Assembly: GCF_001653795.1 (NCBI RefSeq)
Contig: NZ_CP011514.1
Location: 4,234,279-4,298,278 of the forward strand
Reading direction: 5' to 3'
DNA length: 64,000 nucleotides
Origin: Mitsuaria sp. 7
GTDB taxonomy: Bacteria > Pseudomonadota > Gammaproteobacteria > Burkholderiales > Burkholderiaceae_C
Notes under the pieces: model-generated
Databases searched by the model: none
What the model was told of the DNA's origin: nothing
What the model saw: only the letters and a program-made list of their open reading frames with translations
Made by a program: the position numbers and the translations under genes
Shown here: positions 23,657 to 32,154 of the stretch, piece by piece
How positions within the stretch are numbered: the stretch's first letter is position 1
How the letters are laid out: the number at the start of each line of letters is the position of its first letter

Positions 23657-24562
23657 ATGCCGAACAACGTTCACAACGCCTTCCCCGCTCACCCGGACCC
23701 GCGCCCCGCCGTGCTGCTCCTGCACGGCCTGTGCGCCAACCCGCTGGAGATGATGCCGCTGGCCCGCGCCCTGCGCGACGCCGGCTACGCCGTGGAAGCG
23801 CCCGCGCTGGACGGCTACGGCGTCGTTCCCCCGGTCGCCGGGGCGCCGGTCGCCGACAAGCCTCGTCGCGCCCCGGTCCCGCCCTTCGAGCAATGGGTCG
23901 ACATGGCCGCCGCGCACTTCGACGCGCTGGCCGCCAGGCACTCCCGCGTGGCCATCGGCGGCCTGTCGATGGGCTCGGTGCTGGCCTTGGCCCTCGCGCT
24001 GAAGCGGCCCGCGGCCGCCTTGATGCTGCTGTCCACCAGCCTGCATTTCGACGGCTGGAACGTCTCGCCCTGGCGCCGCCTGCTGCCGCTGGCCTACGTG
24101 CCGCCGCTGCGCCAGTGGCTGGCCTTCCGCGAGACGCCGCCCTACGGCATCAAGAACGAGCGGCTGCGCGAGTGGGTCGCGCAGGCGATGAATTCCAGCC
24201 ACGTCTCCGCCGCCGGCGCGGACCGGCTGCCGGCCGCGTCGCTGTACCAGGCCTCGCGAATGATCCGCCTCGTGCGCCGCCGGCTGCACGAGATCGACGC
24301 GCCCGCCGTCGTCCTGCATGCGAGCGAGGACGACGTCAGCGGTCCGCGCTCCGTGCTGGAACTGCAGCGCCATCTGGCCACGACGCCCGAGGTGCACTGG
24401 TTCCATCACAGCTATCACATGTTGACATTGGACAACGAACGCGGCGCCGTCACCCAGGCGGCGCGCCAGTTCCTGCAACGGCTGGTGCCTGTCGGGGCAC
24501 TGTCCGAACACCCCACTTCTTTGACCACGACCGAGGACCGCCGCCATGAGCAACACGCTTGA
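23657..24562 (+). CDS. alpha/beta hydrolase (carboxylesterase/thioesterase-like)
   Basis: 301 residues from the ATG at 23657; an earlier in-frame ATG at 23582 would place the regulator repeats inside the gene and adds no fold. The oxyanion segment LLLHGLCANPLEMMPLA (20-36), nucleophile elbow GGLSMGS (S104), an aspartate in HASEDDVSG and a histidine in FHHSYHMLTLD make an intact triad. The 3' end overlaps the acyl-carrier-protein gene by 17 bp. Together with ACP and ketosynthase it may release or select an acyl chain, but the substrate is not evident. Confidence 0.75.
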   Translation: MPNNVHNAFPAHPDPRPAVLLLHGLCANPLEMMPLARALRDAGYAVEAPALDGYGVVPPVAGAPVADKPRRAPVPPFEQWVDMAAAHFDALAARHSRVAIGGLSMGSVLALALALKRPAAALMLLSTSLHFDGWNVSPWRRLLPLAYVPPLRQWLAFRETPPYGIKNERLREWVAQAMNSSHVSAAGADRLPAASLYQASRMIRLVRRRLHEIDAPAVVLHASEDDVSGPRSVLELQRHLATTPEVHWFHHSYHMLTLDNERGAVTQAARQFLQRLVPVGALSEHPTSLTTTEDRRHEQHA

Positions 24563-24821
24563 TCAACTCCGTCAACTCGCCTGCCACGAGCTGGGCATGA
24601 TCGACGACGAACTGAAGAACGAGGTCACCTTCGCGGAACTGGGGCTGGACTCGCTGATGCTGGTCGACTTCATGTTCGCGGTGGAGGACAAGTTCCACAT
24701 CGAGATCGACCACGACACCGCGATGAAGCAGCCGACCATCGTCGGCCTGGCCGCGATCGTGGACGCGCAACTGGCCGCCAAGGCCGACGCCGGCGGCACG
24801 CCCGCGGCCGTCGCCGCCTGA
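24546..24821 (+). CDS. acyl carrier protein
   Basis: 91 residues with the phosphopantetheine attachment site in ELGLDSLMLVDF (S36) and the usual four-helix pattern. The alanine/glycine-rich tail after residue 78 is not part of the fold. The gene overlaps the hydrolase and precedes the ketosynthase by 14 bp, so it is a dedicated carrier for this operon and not the housekeeping AcpP. It needs a 4'-phosphopantetheinyl transferase encoded elsewhere. Confidence 0.88.
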   Translation: MSNTLDQLRQLACHELGMIDDELKNEVTFAELGLDSLMLVDFMFAVEDKFHIEIDHDTAMKQPTIVGLAAIVDAQLAAKADAGGTPAAVAA

Positions 24822-24835
24822 GCGCCGGTGCCGGC

Positions 24836-26062
24836 ATGAGCCCGGAAGCGGTATGGATCACCGGCATCGGCGCGTGCAGCGCGCTCGGCCCGGACGCGGA
24901 CTCGCTGGCGCAGGCGCTGGCGCAGGGGCGGTCGGGGATCACGCTGCAGCCGGGAGAACCGACGAGAGGCGTGGCGCCCTTCGCGGCGGCGGCGGTGACG
25001 CTGCCGCTGGGACAGGACATGCCGCCCGCGCAGCGCAACCTGCACGACCGTCACAGCCTGATGGCGCTCCATGCGGCGCGCGAGGCCTGGACGCAGTCCG
25101 GCCTGCCGGCGACGTCCGCGACGCCGGAGCGCTCGGCGGTGGCCTGGGGCACCGGGCTGGGCGGCTCGAATGCGCTGCAGCAGTCCTACGGCGAGCACCT
25201 GACGAAGGAGACGCCGCGCATCCACCCGTACACGGTGGTGCGGGTGATGAGCAACTCGGCCGCGTCGCACCTGGCGATGAAGTACGGGCTGAAGGCGGCG
25301 ATGCTGACGATCTCCAACGCCTGCGCCTCGTCGGCGCAGGCGATCGGCGAGGCGCTGATGCTGCTGCGCCAGGGCCGCGCGGACGTGGCGCTGGTCGGGG
25401 GCTCGGAGGCGATGCTGAATCCGGGCTCGGTGGCGGCGTGGCAGGCGATGGGCGTGATGGCGCCGGCGGATCCGGAAGATCCGTCGCGCAGCTGCCGTCC
25501 GTTCGACGATGCGCGCAAGGGCCTGGTGCTGGGCGAGGGCGCGGCGGCGCTGGTGCTGGAGACGGAGAGCCACGCCCGCGCACGCGGCGCGTCGGCGCTT
25601 GCCGTGCTGGCCGGTTATGGGCATAGCGTCGACGCGGTGCACCTGTCGCGGCCCGATGCGGATGGCCAGGAGCGCGCGCTGCGCGCCGCGCTGGCGGACG
25701 CGGGCATCGAGGCCTCCCAGGTCGGCTACGTGAACGCACACGGCACGGCGACGGACGTCGGCGACACGGTCGAGGCCGAATCGCTGTCGCGCGTCTTCGG
25801 CGTGCGCGGCGTGCCGGTCAGCGCGACCAAGGCGCTGCACGGTCACCTGATCGGTGCCGGTGGCGCGCTGGAACTGGTCGCCTGCGTTCAGGCGATGCGC
25901 CGCGGGGAACTCCCGCCGAGCGCACACATCGCGACGAGCGTGCTCGAGGAAGTCGCCGACGTGATCCGTGAACCCCGCGCCTTCGATCCGTCGAAGGCGA
26001 TGGTCAGCAACTCGTTCGCGTTCGGCGGCAGCAACGTGTCACTGGTGATCCGGGCGGCCTGA
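24836..26062 (+). CDS. beta-ketoacyl-ACP synthase (FabF-like)
   Basis: 408 residues, full length for a type II ketosynthase. The catalytic triad is intact: C163 in ISNACASSAQ, H302 in NAHGTATDVGD and H337 in KALHGHLIGAGG. It would condense malonyl-ACP with an acyl chain held on the neighbouring carrier protein. It is the third gene of the hydrolase-ACP-ketosynthase operon, with no ketoreductase, dehydratase or malonyltransferase nearby, so only one or a few condensations are suggested, or dependence on the housekeeping enzymes. Its last 24 bp overlap the 3' end of convergent dctR. Confidence 0.85.
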   Translation: MSPEAVWITGIGACSALGPDADSLAQALAQGRSGITLQPGEPTRGVAPFAAAAVTLPLGQDMPPAQRNLHDRHSLMALHAAREAWTQSGLPATSATPERSAVAWGTGLGGSNALQQSYGEHLTKETPRIHPYTVVRVMSNSAASHLAMKYGLKAAMLTISNACASSAQAIGEALMLLRQGRADVALVGGSEAMLNPGSVAAWQAMGVMAPADPEDPSRSCRPFDDARKGLVLGEGAAALVLETESHARARGASALAVLAGYGHSVDAVHLSRPDADGQERALRAALADAGIEASQVGYVNAHGTATDVGDTVEAESLSRVFGVRGVPVSATKALHGHLIGAGGALELVACVQAMRRGELPPSAHIATSVLEEVADVIREPRAFDPSKAMVSNSFAFGGSNVSLVIRAA

Positions 26063-26686
26063 GCCGCCCTTCACCTCGAACCGCTCCAGCATCGTCGCCA
26101 GCTCCGCCGCGGAGCGCAGACCCAGCTTCGTGAAGGCTCTCGCGCGGTGGACCTCCACCGTGCGGATCGCGATGCCGAGTTCGTCGGCGACCTGCTTGTT
26201 GAGCTTGCCGGCCGCGACCAGCACCGCGACCTCGTGTTCGCGGTCGGTCAGGCTGGCGAGCTTGCCGGCGACGTCGGCATGGGCGCGGGACTCGCGCCAG
26301 CGGTGGATGTCCGTCGCGATCGCGCGCTGCACCTTGTTGACCAGCGCCTGGTCGTTGAACGGCTTCTCGACGAAGTCGAGCGCGCCCTTCTGCATCGCGT
26401 CCACCGCCATCGGGATGTCGCCGTGGCCGCTCAGGAAGATCACCGGCAGCGGCACGCCGCGCGCGATCAGCTCGTCATGCACCTGCAGTCCGGAGAGCGG
26501 CTCCATCCGCACGTCCAGCACGATGCAGCCATGCGGATCGATCGCACGGTCGAGCGCCTCGAACAGCGCCAGACCACTCGCATGCGGCTCCACGCGCAGC
26601 CCATGCGTGCGCATCAGGAAGGCCAGCGCGTCCCGCACCGCCGCCTCGTCGTCCACCAGGTGGACCGTCGCCTGTGGGTCGCTCAT
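26039..26686 (-). CDS. dctR: C4-dicarboxylate response regulator DctR (FixJ family)
   Basis: 215 residues from the ATG at 26686. The receiver domain has phospho-acceptor D58 (IVLDVRMEP) and K108 (VEKPFND). The LuxR-type helix-turn-helix reads LTDREHEVAVLVAAGKLNKQ, then VADELGIAIRTVEVHRARAF. It is cotranscribed with the kinase gene, whose stop overlaps this start by ATGA (26683-26686). In Rhodobacter capsulatus, DctS/DctR activates the dctPQM TRAP transporter in response to malate, succinate or fumarate. The same genes are adjacent here, which supports the name. Confidence 0.87.
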   Translation of the reverse strand: MSDPQATVHLVDDEAAVRDALAFLMRTHGLRVEPHASGLALFEALDRAIDPHGCIVLDVRMEPLSGLQVHDELIARGVPLPVIFLSGHGDIPMAVDAMQKGALDFVEKPFNDQALVNKVQRAIATDIHRWRESRAHADVAGKLASLTDREHEVAVLVAAGKLNKQVADELGIAIRTVEVHRARAFTKLGLRSAAELATMLERFEVKGGSGRPDHQ

Positions 26687-28635
26687 CGCGCGCCCTCCTT
26701 GATTGTTTCGCTGCCGTCGCACGCGCCCTGCCCCGGGCACAGCGGCAGCGTGAAGCTGATCCTCGCGCCACCCAGAACGCTCGCGCCGGCCTCCATGCCG
26801 CCATGGTGCGCCTCGATCACCGAACGGCAGATCGCCAGCCCCATGCCCATGCCTTCGGACTTCGTCGAATAGAACGCGGTCGTCAGCTGGTCGATGCCTC
26901 GTCCTTGAAGTCCAGGACCGTTGTCATCGACATCCACCCGCACGAAGCGCTCACCGACACGTTGGGCGGCGATGCGCACCTGCGAGCCCGGCTTGCCGTG
27001 CAATTCGTCGAGCGCATTGCGGACGAGGTTGATCAGCACCTGCTCGATGAGCACGGCATCGGCCTGCACATCCGGCAGACCGGATGGCATCGCCACCTCG
27101 ACGAGCACGCCGCGCAGGTCGCGCTTGAGCAGCGCCAGCACGCGCGCCGCCAGTTCCGGCACCGCGCAGCGTTCCGGCTGCGGCGCGCGCCGCGTCACGA
27201 ACGCGCGGATGCGCTGCACGATGCGCCCCGCTTCCTGCGCCTGCTCGCCGAGCCGGCGCAGCGCCTCCAGCACGATCTCGTCGGCCTGGCCGGCGCGCTC
27301 CAGCGAACGCAGGGCTCCTGCGTTGTAGCCGGCGATCGCCGCCAGCGGCTGGTTCAGCTGATGCGCGAGCGCCGACGCCACCTCGCCCAGCGTGCTCAGC
27401 CGCGCCTGGTGGGCGAGCGCGTCGGTCCGACGACGATCGCGTTCCTCCGTCTGCTTGCGCGCGCTGATGTCGACGATCGAGCCCATCCAGCCGATCTGCA
27501 CGCCGTTCGCATCCACCAGCGGCGCCTCGAAGATCATCACGTCCAGCACATGCCCCTCGCGGTGCATCCAGCGCGCTTCGTAGCCCTCGCGCGGCGCACC
27601 GCCGGCCATGTTGCGCTGGTGGCGGCGCAGGCTGTCCTCCATCTCGTCGGGCAGCCAGTACGGCATGGGCGGCAGGCTGCCGAGCAGCTCCTCGGCGCTG
27701 TAGCCCACCAGATCGCAGAACGCGCGGTTCAGATGCGTCAGGCGGCCGTCGAGATCGCGTCCGCGCAGGCCGACGGTCAGCGAGTCCTCGACCGCGCGAC
27801 GCCACGCCGCCTCGGTGCGCGCCTCGCCTTCGGCGCGACGCACCTCCCGCATCTGCCGGCGCAGCATCCCGCTCGCCAGCGCCGACAGCAGCAGGAACAC
27901 GCCCATCAGCCCCGCCGCGAGCGTGTACCACCACGGCCGATGCGGCACGCGGGTGTTGAGCTCGAGCCAGGTCTCGCGCATCGCCGGATCGACGCTGACG
28001 CGGTAGCTCTGCGTGCCGGCCAACGAGAGCGCATCGCCGGTCTGCGCCAGCGCGTCGCCGGTCTGCGCGAGCCGCTGCCCCAGTCCGTCGACCAGCCTCA
28101 CGTCGTACTTCTGCGAGAGCCACCACGGCAGCGTCTGCCGCAGCAACACACTCGGCGCGAAGCGCACGACGAGCCGGCCACCCTGCGGCCGGGGCGAACT
28201 CCAATGCGCGGTCAATCCGCCCTCGTCGAGGCTCACGCCGCTGCGTTCCCTCGACGGCGCCATCGCCTGCGGCGCCTGTTGCGGCACATGCGCGATGACG
28301 CGGTTGTTGCCGTCCAGCACGGTCACGCTGACCCACAGCCGCCGCAGCCCCTCGGCGACCGCGCGATGGTTCAGCAGCATGTTGTCGTCGACGTTCCCCG
28401 GCAGCTGCTGCGCGAGCCGGTCCACCGCCGCGTGCTCCGCATTGAGCCAGTCCGAGATGCGCGCCTCCAGCGACAGCGAGTCGGCGATCAGCGTCAGCCG
28501 TTCCTCCTCCAGGTCGCGCATGTCGCTCAGCCGCAGCCACACGCCGACCGACGCGGCAAAGGCGATCGCCAGCATCAGCGGCAGGGCCCAGCTCGCGCGT
28601 TTGAGCGATTGGAAGAGACGTCGGGACACGGCCAT
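26683..28635 (-). CDS. dctS: C4-dicarboxylate sensor histidine kinase DctS
   Basis: 650 residues. A first membrane helix (about 17-34), a periplasmic sensing domain (about 40-232) and a second helix (about 236-256) are followed by a PAS domain (about 275-395). The kinase core has the phospho-acceptor box in SALAHQLNQPLAAIAG (H425) and a C-terminal HATPase with DDNGPGLQGRG and GMGMGLAICRS. The HQLNQPLAAI type of H-box is typical of the DctS/FixL group. A tandem duplication of seven residues (LAQTGDA twice) lies in the sensing domain. The gene is divergent from dctP, with 175 bp between. Confidence 0.88.
   Translation of the reverse strand: MAVSRRLFQSLKRASWALPLMLAIAFAASVGVWLRLSDMRDLEEERLTLIADSLSLEARISDWLNAEHAAVDRLAQQLPGNVDDNMLLNHRAVAEGLRRLWVSVTVLDGNNRVIAHVPQQAPQAMAPSRERSGVSLDEGGLTAHWSSPRPQGGRLVVRFAPSVLLRQTLPWWLSQKYDVRLVDGLGQRLAQTGDALAQTGDALSLAGTQSYRVSVDPAMRETWLELNTRVPHRPWWYTLAAGLMGVFLLLSALASGMLRRQMREVRRAEGEARTEAAWRRAVEDSLTVGLRGRDLDGRLTHLNRAFCDLVGYSAEELLGSLPPMPYWLPDEMEDSLRRHQRNMAGGAPREGYEARWMHREGHVLDVMIFEAPLVDANGVQIGWMGSIVDISARKQTEERDRRRTDALAHQARLSTLGEVASALAHQLNQPLAAIAGYNAGALRSLERAGQADEIVLEALRRLGEQAQEAGRIVQRIRAFVTRRAPQPERCAVPELAARVLALLKRDLRGVLVEVAMPSGLPDVQADAVLIEQVLINLVRNALDELHGKPGSQVRIAAQRVGERFVRVDVDDNGPGLQGRGIDQLTTAFYSTKSEGMGMGLAICRSVIEAHHGGMEAGASVLGGARISFTLPLCPGQGACDGSETIKEGAR
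28031..28072. repeat. in-frame 21-bp tandem duplication within dctS
   Basis: Two adjacent 21-bp units (28031-28051 and 28052-28072) differ at two positions and add seven residues to the periplasmic domain of DctS. This is a candidate site of length variation by slippage. Confidence 0.7.
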
Positions 28636-28697
28636 GGCGCCAGTCTAGGCGCTGCGCAGAGCGCACGACGGGCCCGTGGCCGTACGTGTTTCCCCAA

Positions 28698-28740
28698 TGT
28701 GGAAGTCCACAACTGGCGGCGCGGAGACCGGATTTCCACA
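28698..28740. promoter_or_regulatory. inverted repeats before dctP, candidate DctR site
   Basis: TGTGGA-AG-TCCACA (28698-28711) is a perfect 14-bp dyad. A further half-site TTCCACA occurs at 28734-28740. They lie 71-113 bp before the dctP start, in the divergent region shared with dctS, where DctR would be expected to bind. Confidence 0.5.
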
Positions 28741-28810
28741 ATCCGCCACATTCCGCGACAGGTCGTCACTGCGCCTGACCGGCGGATTTCGAAGAACACC
28801 AGGAGACCGC

Positions 28811-29833
28811 ATGTCCGCCAAATTCCCCCGCCGCCTGCTGCTGTCGGCCGCTCTCGCCGTCGCAGGTCTGGCCGCCACCGCGTCCGCCTTCGCGCAGGCC
28901 CCCATCGTCATCAAGCTGAGCCACGTCGTCGCGCCCGACACCCCCAAGGGCAAGGGCGCGCAGCGCTTCAAGGAACTCGCCGAGGAACGCAGCAAGGGCA
29001 AGCTGAAGGTCGAGGTCTATCCCAACAGCCAGCTCTACAAGGACAAGGAAGAGCTCGAAGCGCTGCAGCTCGGCTCGGTCCAGATGCTGGCCCCGTCGCT
29101 GGCCAAGTTCGGCCCGCTGGGCGTCAAGGAGTTCGAGGTCTTCGACCTGCCCTTCCTGTTCAAGGACGACGCCTCGTTCCGCAACACGACCAACACGCTG
29201 GGCATGGAGCTGTTCAAGAAGCTCGAGCCCAAGGGCATCAAGGGCCTGGCCTTCTGGGACAACGGCTTCCACATCATGAGCGCCAACAAGCCGCTGCACC
29301 ATGTGGCGGACTTCAAGGGCCTGAAGATGCGCATCCAGTCCTCCAAGGTGCTGGACGCGCAGATGCGCGCGCTGGGCGCGATCCCGCAGGTGATGGCCTT
29401 CTCCGAGCTGTACCAGGCGCTGCAGTCCGGCGTGGTCGACGGCACCGAAGGCGTGCCGTCCAACTTCTACACGCAGAAGACCTACGAGGTGCAGAAGCAC
29501 ACGACGATCAGCAACCACGGCCATCTGGCCTACGCGCTGATCATCAACAAGAAGTTCTACGACGGCCTGCCGGCCGACCTGAAGGCCGTGGTCGACAGCA
29601 GCGTCAAGGACGCGACCACCTACGCCAACGCGATCGCGCAGACCGAGAACCAGCAGGCCTTCGAGAAGATCAAGGCCAGCGGCAAGACGACCATCTACAC
29701 GCTGACCCCGGCGGAAGTGAACGAGTGGAAGCTGGCGCTGATGCCGGTCCACAAGGAGATGGAGTCGCGCGTGGGCAAGGGCACCGTTGAGGCTGCGTAC
29801 AAAGCCGCCGGCTTCGTGCCCCCGACGAAGTAA
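28811..29833 (+). CDS. dctP: TRAP transporter C4-dicarboxylate-binding protein DctP
   Basis: 340 residues with a Sec signal peptide (about 1-29, ending ASAFA-Q). The mature part starts PIVIKLSHVVAPDTPKGKGA, the standard DctP opening. It contains the conserved arginine region GLKMRIQSSKVLDAQMRALG that clamps the carboxylate, and VVDGTEGVPSNFYTQKTYEV. An AGGAGACC ribosome site precedes the ATG. It captures succinate, malate or fumarate in the periplasm and delivers it to DctQM. An intrinsic terminator follows directly, so this gene should be expressed more strongly than dctQM. Confidence 0.93.
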   Translation: MSAKFPRRLLLSAALAVAGLAATASAFAQAPIVIKLSHVVAPDTPKGKGAQRFKELAEERSKGKLKVEVYPNSQLYKDKEELEALQLGSVQMLAPSLAKFGPLGVKEFEVFDLPFLFKDDASFRNTTNTLGMELFKKLEPKGIKGLAFWDNGFHIMSANKPLHHVADFKGLKMRIQSSKVLDAQMRALGAIPQVMAFSELYQALQSGVVDGTEGVPSNFYTQKTYEVQKHTTISNHGHLAYALIINKKFYDGLPADLKAVVDSSVKDATTYANAIAQTENQQAFEKIKASGKTTIYTLTPAEVNEWKLALMPVHKEMESRVGKGTVEAAYKAAGFVPPTK

Positions 29834-29854
29834 GTCGCTCACCGCCCTTCCTCA

Positions 29855-29888
29855 GCCGCGCCCTGCTTAGGCGGCGCGGCTTTTCTTT
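29855..29888 (+). terminator. intrinsic terminator/attenuator between dctP and dctQ
   Basis: GCCGCGC (29855-29861) pairs with GCGCGGC (29874-29880) and is followed by TTTTCTTT (29881-29888). Its place inside the operon suggests partial termination that keeps the binding protein in excess over the permease. Confidence 0.8.
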
Positions 29889-29905
29889 GCCTGAAGGAGA
29901 CCGCC

Positions 29906-30553
29906 ATGTCATTGAAGTGGCTGGATCGATTGGAGGAAACGCTGATCGCGTTCCTCATGGGCGCCGCGACGCTGGTGATCGCGATGGCCGTGCTGCACCG
30001 CTTCCTGGCCGGTGTGCCGGCGGTGCAGGACTACGTCATCCGCATCGACGTCAGCTGGGCGCAGGAGCTGTGCATCTACATGTTCGTGTGGATGGCCAAG
30101 TTCGGCGCGGCCTACGGCGTTCGCGCCGGCACGCACGTGGGTGTCGACGTGGTGGTGCGCAAGCTCAAGCCCGAACACGCGAAGTACCTGGTGATCTTCA
30201 GTCTGCTGGCCGGCGCGCTCTTCACCGCGACGGTGGGCACGCTGGGGGCGACCTTCGTGTGGGAGAACGGCGCGCACTACGCGTTCACGCATGCGCTGGG
30301 CATCAACAACCCCGACCTGTTCGAAGGCCCGACCTCGCCCGACCTGGAGATCCCCACGTGGATCGCCTACTCCTGCGTGCCGCTGGGCTCCTACCTGATG
30401 TGCTTCCGCTTCCTGCAGGTGTGCCGGACCTTCATCCGCACCGGTGAAGCGCCGCACGCGGACCATGGCCACGTCGAAGGCATCGAGGACGACGTCGCCG
30501 CCGTCGCGTCGGCGAAGACCGCCGAGGAAGCTTCGAAGGGAGACCGCGCATGA
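29906..30553 (+). CDS. dctQ: TRAP transporter small permease DctQ
   Basis: 215 residues with four membrane helices: about 13-35, 50-65 (beginning SWAQELCIYMFVWMAKFGAA, the DctQ signature), 90-110 and 145-170. The C-terminal 35 residues are a charged, alanine-rich tail. An AAGGAGACC ribosome site precedes the ATG. The stop overlaps the dctM start by ATGA (30550-30553). DctQ forms the membrane complex with DctM. Confidence 0.9.
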   Translation: MSLKWLDRLEETLIAFLMGAATLVIAMAVLHRFLAGVPAVQDYVIRIDVSWAQELCIYMFVWMAKFGAAYGVRAGTHVGVDVVVRKLKPEHAKYLVIFSLLAGALFTATVGTLGATFVWENGAHYAFTHALGINNPDLFEGPTSPDLEIPTWIAYSCVPLGSYLMCFRFLQVCRTFIRTGEAPHADHGHVEGIEDDVAAVASAKTAEEASKGDRA

Positions 30554-31878
30554 ACACGCTGATCATCTTCTCGCTGCTGGTGGTGCTCATGCTCACCGGC
30601 ATGCCGATCTCGATCTCGCTGGGCCTGACGGTCCTGACCTACCTCTTCACGATGACGAACGTGCCGATCGAATCGGTCGCGCTCAAGCTGTTCACCGGCA
30701 TCGAGAAGTTCGAGATCATGGCCGTCCCGTTCTTCATCCTGGCGGGCAATTTCCTGACCCACGGGGGGGTGGCGAAACGGATCATCCATTTCGCCACGAC
30801 CATGATCGGCCACTGGTACGGCGGTCTCGGCCTGGCCGGCGTGCTGGCCTGCGCGATGTTCGCGGCGATCTCGGGCTCGTCGGTGGCGACGGTCGTCGCG
30901 GTCGGCTCCATCATCCTGCCGGCGATGACCAAGCAGGGCTATCCGAAGCAGTTCGGGGCCGGGGTGATCACGACGTCCGGGGCGCTGGGGATCCTGTTCC
31001 CGCCGTCGATCAACCTGGTGATGTTCTCGATCGCCACGGCCGGCATGTCGGCCACGGGTCCGCACGGCGAAGTCGTCGGCACCGCGTCCGTCGGCCAGCT
31101 GTTCATGGCCGGCGTCGTGCCGGGCGTGTGCCTGTCGGTGCTGCTGGGCATCACGACCTGGTACCGCGCCAAGAAGTACGACTACCCGCGCATGGTCAAG
31201 GCCACCTGGGGCGAACGCTTCAAGGCCTTCCGCGAGAGCTTCTGGGGCCTGATGCTGATCGTCGTCGTCATCGGCGGCATCTACAGCGGCAAGTTCACGC
31301 CGACCGAAGCCGCCGCCGTGGCCGCGGTGTACGCCTTCATCATCTCGGTCTTCGTCTACAAGGACATGGGCCTGAAGGACGTGCCCAAGGTGCTGCTGAA
31401 GGCCGCGGCGATGAGCTCGATGCTGCTGTACATCATCACCAACGCGGTGCTGTTCAGCTTCCTGATGGCGTCCGAGCAGATCCCGCAGACGATGGCCGCG
31501 TGGATGTCGGCGCAGGGCTTCGGACTGTTCGTCTTCCTGCTGCTGGTCAACCTGATCCTGCTGGGCGCGGGCAACTTCATGGACCCCGCCGCGATCGTGC
31601 TGATCATGGCGCCCATCCTGTTCCCGGTGGCGGCCAAGCTGGGCGTCGATCCGGTGCACCTGGGCATCCTGATGGCGGTGAACATGGAGGTAGGCCTCTG
31701 CCACCCGCCGGTGGGATTGAACCTCTACGTGGCCTCGGGGATCACGAAGATGGGGATCACCGAGCTCACCGTCGCCGTGTGGCCGTGGCTGCTCACGATG
31801 CTGGGCTTCCTGATGGTCGTCACCTACTGGCCGACGCTGTCGCTCGCGCTGCCGAGGGCCTTGGGCCTGGTAGGCTGA
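30550..31878 (+). CDS. dctM: TRAP transporter large permease DctM
   Basis: 442 residues and about 12-13 membrane helices; the DctM family features LTGMPISISLGLTVLTY at the start and HPPVGLNLYVASGITKMGI near the end are clear. It is the sodium-coupled transport subunit for C4-dicarboxylates. It is translationally coupled to dctQ and closed by a strong hairpin 20 bp after the stop. Confidence 0.93.
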   Translation: MNTLIIFSLLVVLMLTGMPISISLGLTVLTYLFTMTNVPIESVALKLFTGIEKFEIMAVPFFILAGNFLTHGGVAKRIIHFATTMIGHWYGGLGLAGVLACAMFAAISGSSVATVVAVGSIILPAMTKQGYPKQFGAGVITTSGALGILFPPSINLVMFSIATAGMSATGPHGEVVGTASVGQLFMAGVVPGVCLSVLLGITTWYRAKKYDYPRMVKATWGERFKAFRESFWGLMLIVVVIGGIYSGKFTPTEAAAVAAVYAFIISVFVYKDMGLKDVPKVLLKAAAMSSMLLYIITNAVLFSFLMASEQIPQTMAAWMSAQGFGLFVFLLLVNLILLGAGNFMDPAAIVLIMAPILFPVAAKLGVDPVHLGILMAVNMEVGLCHPPVGLNLYVASGITKMGITELTVAVWPWLLTMLGFLMVVTYWPTLSLALPRALGLVG

Positions 31879-31898
31879 CGACGCGCTCCTCCGCTCTC

Positions 31899-31933
31899 GA
31901 AGCCCCGCTGGCGCGCTCGCGCCGCGGGGCTTC
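31899..31933 (+). terminator. terminator of the dctPQM operon
   Basis: GAAGCCCCGC (31899-31908) pairs perfectly with GCGGGGCTTC (31924-31933) around a GC-rich loop, followed by TTCC. The U tract is short, but stem strength and position just after dctM support a terminator. Confidence 0.7.
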
Positions 31934-32055
31934 TTCCATTGCGGCGTACCCGCTTGCGAGGGCCCTCGCCTCCCTCACAAGAGGTAGGCGTGTGGCGTGC
32001 CATTCGCCGGATTCGGCAACACGGGTAACGGTCGATTTCAGAGGGGCGCGATCGA

Positions 32056-32085
32056 TTGACGCGACCAATAGCGGACCACTTTAAT
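32056..32085 (+). promoter_or_regulatory. sigma70-type promoter of the large haem lipoprotein gene
   Basis: TTGACG (32056-32061) and TTTAAT (32080-32085), each 5/6 to consensus, are separated by 18 bp and sit 70 bp before the ATG at 32155. This is the best promoter match in the window. Confidence 0.65.
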
Positions 32086-32154
32086 GCGCTGCCCTGACGC
32101 GCCCCCTGCGCGCCGGGACCGAACACGCCGGCCGCAGCGCCGAGAGGAATCCGC

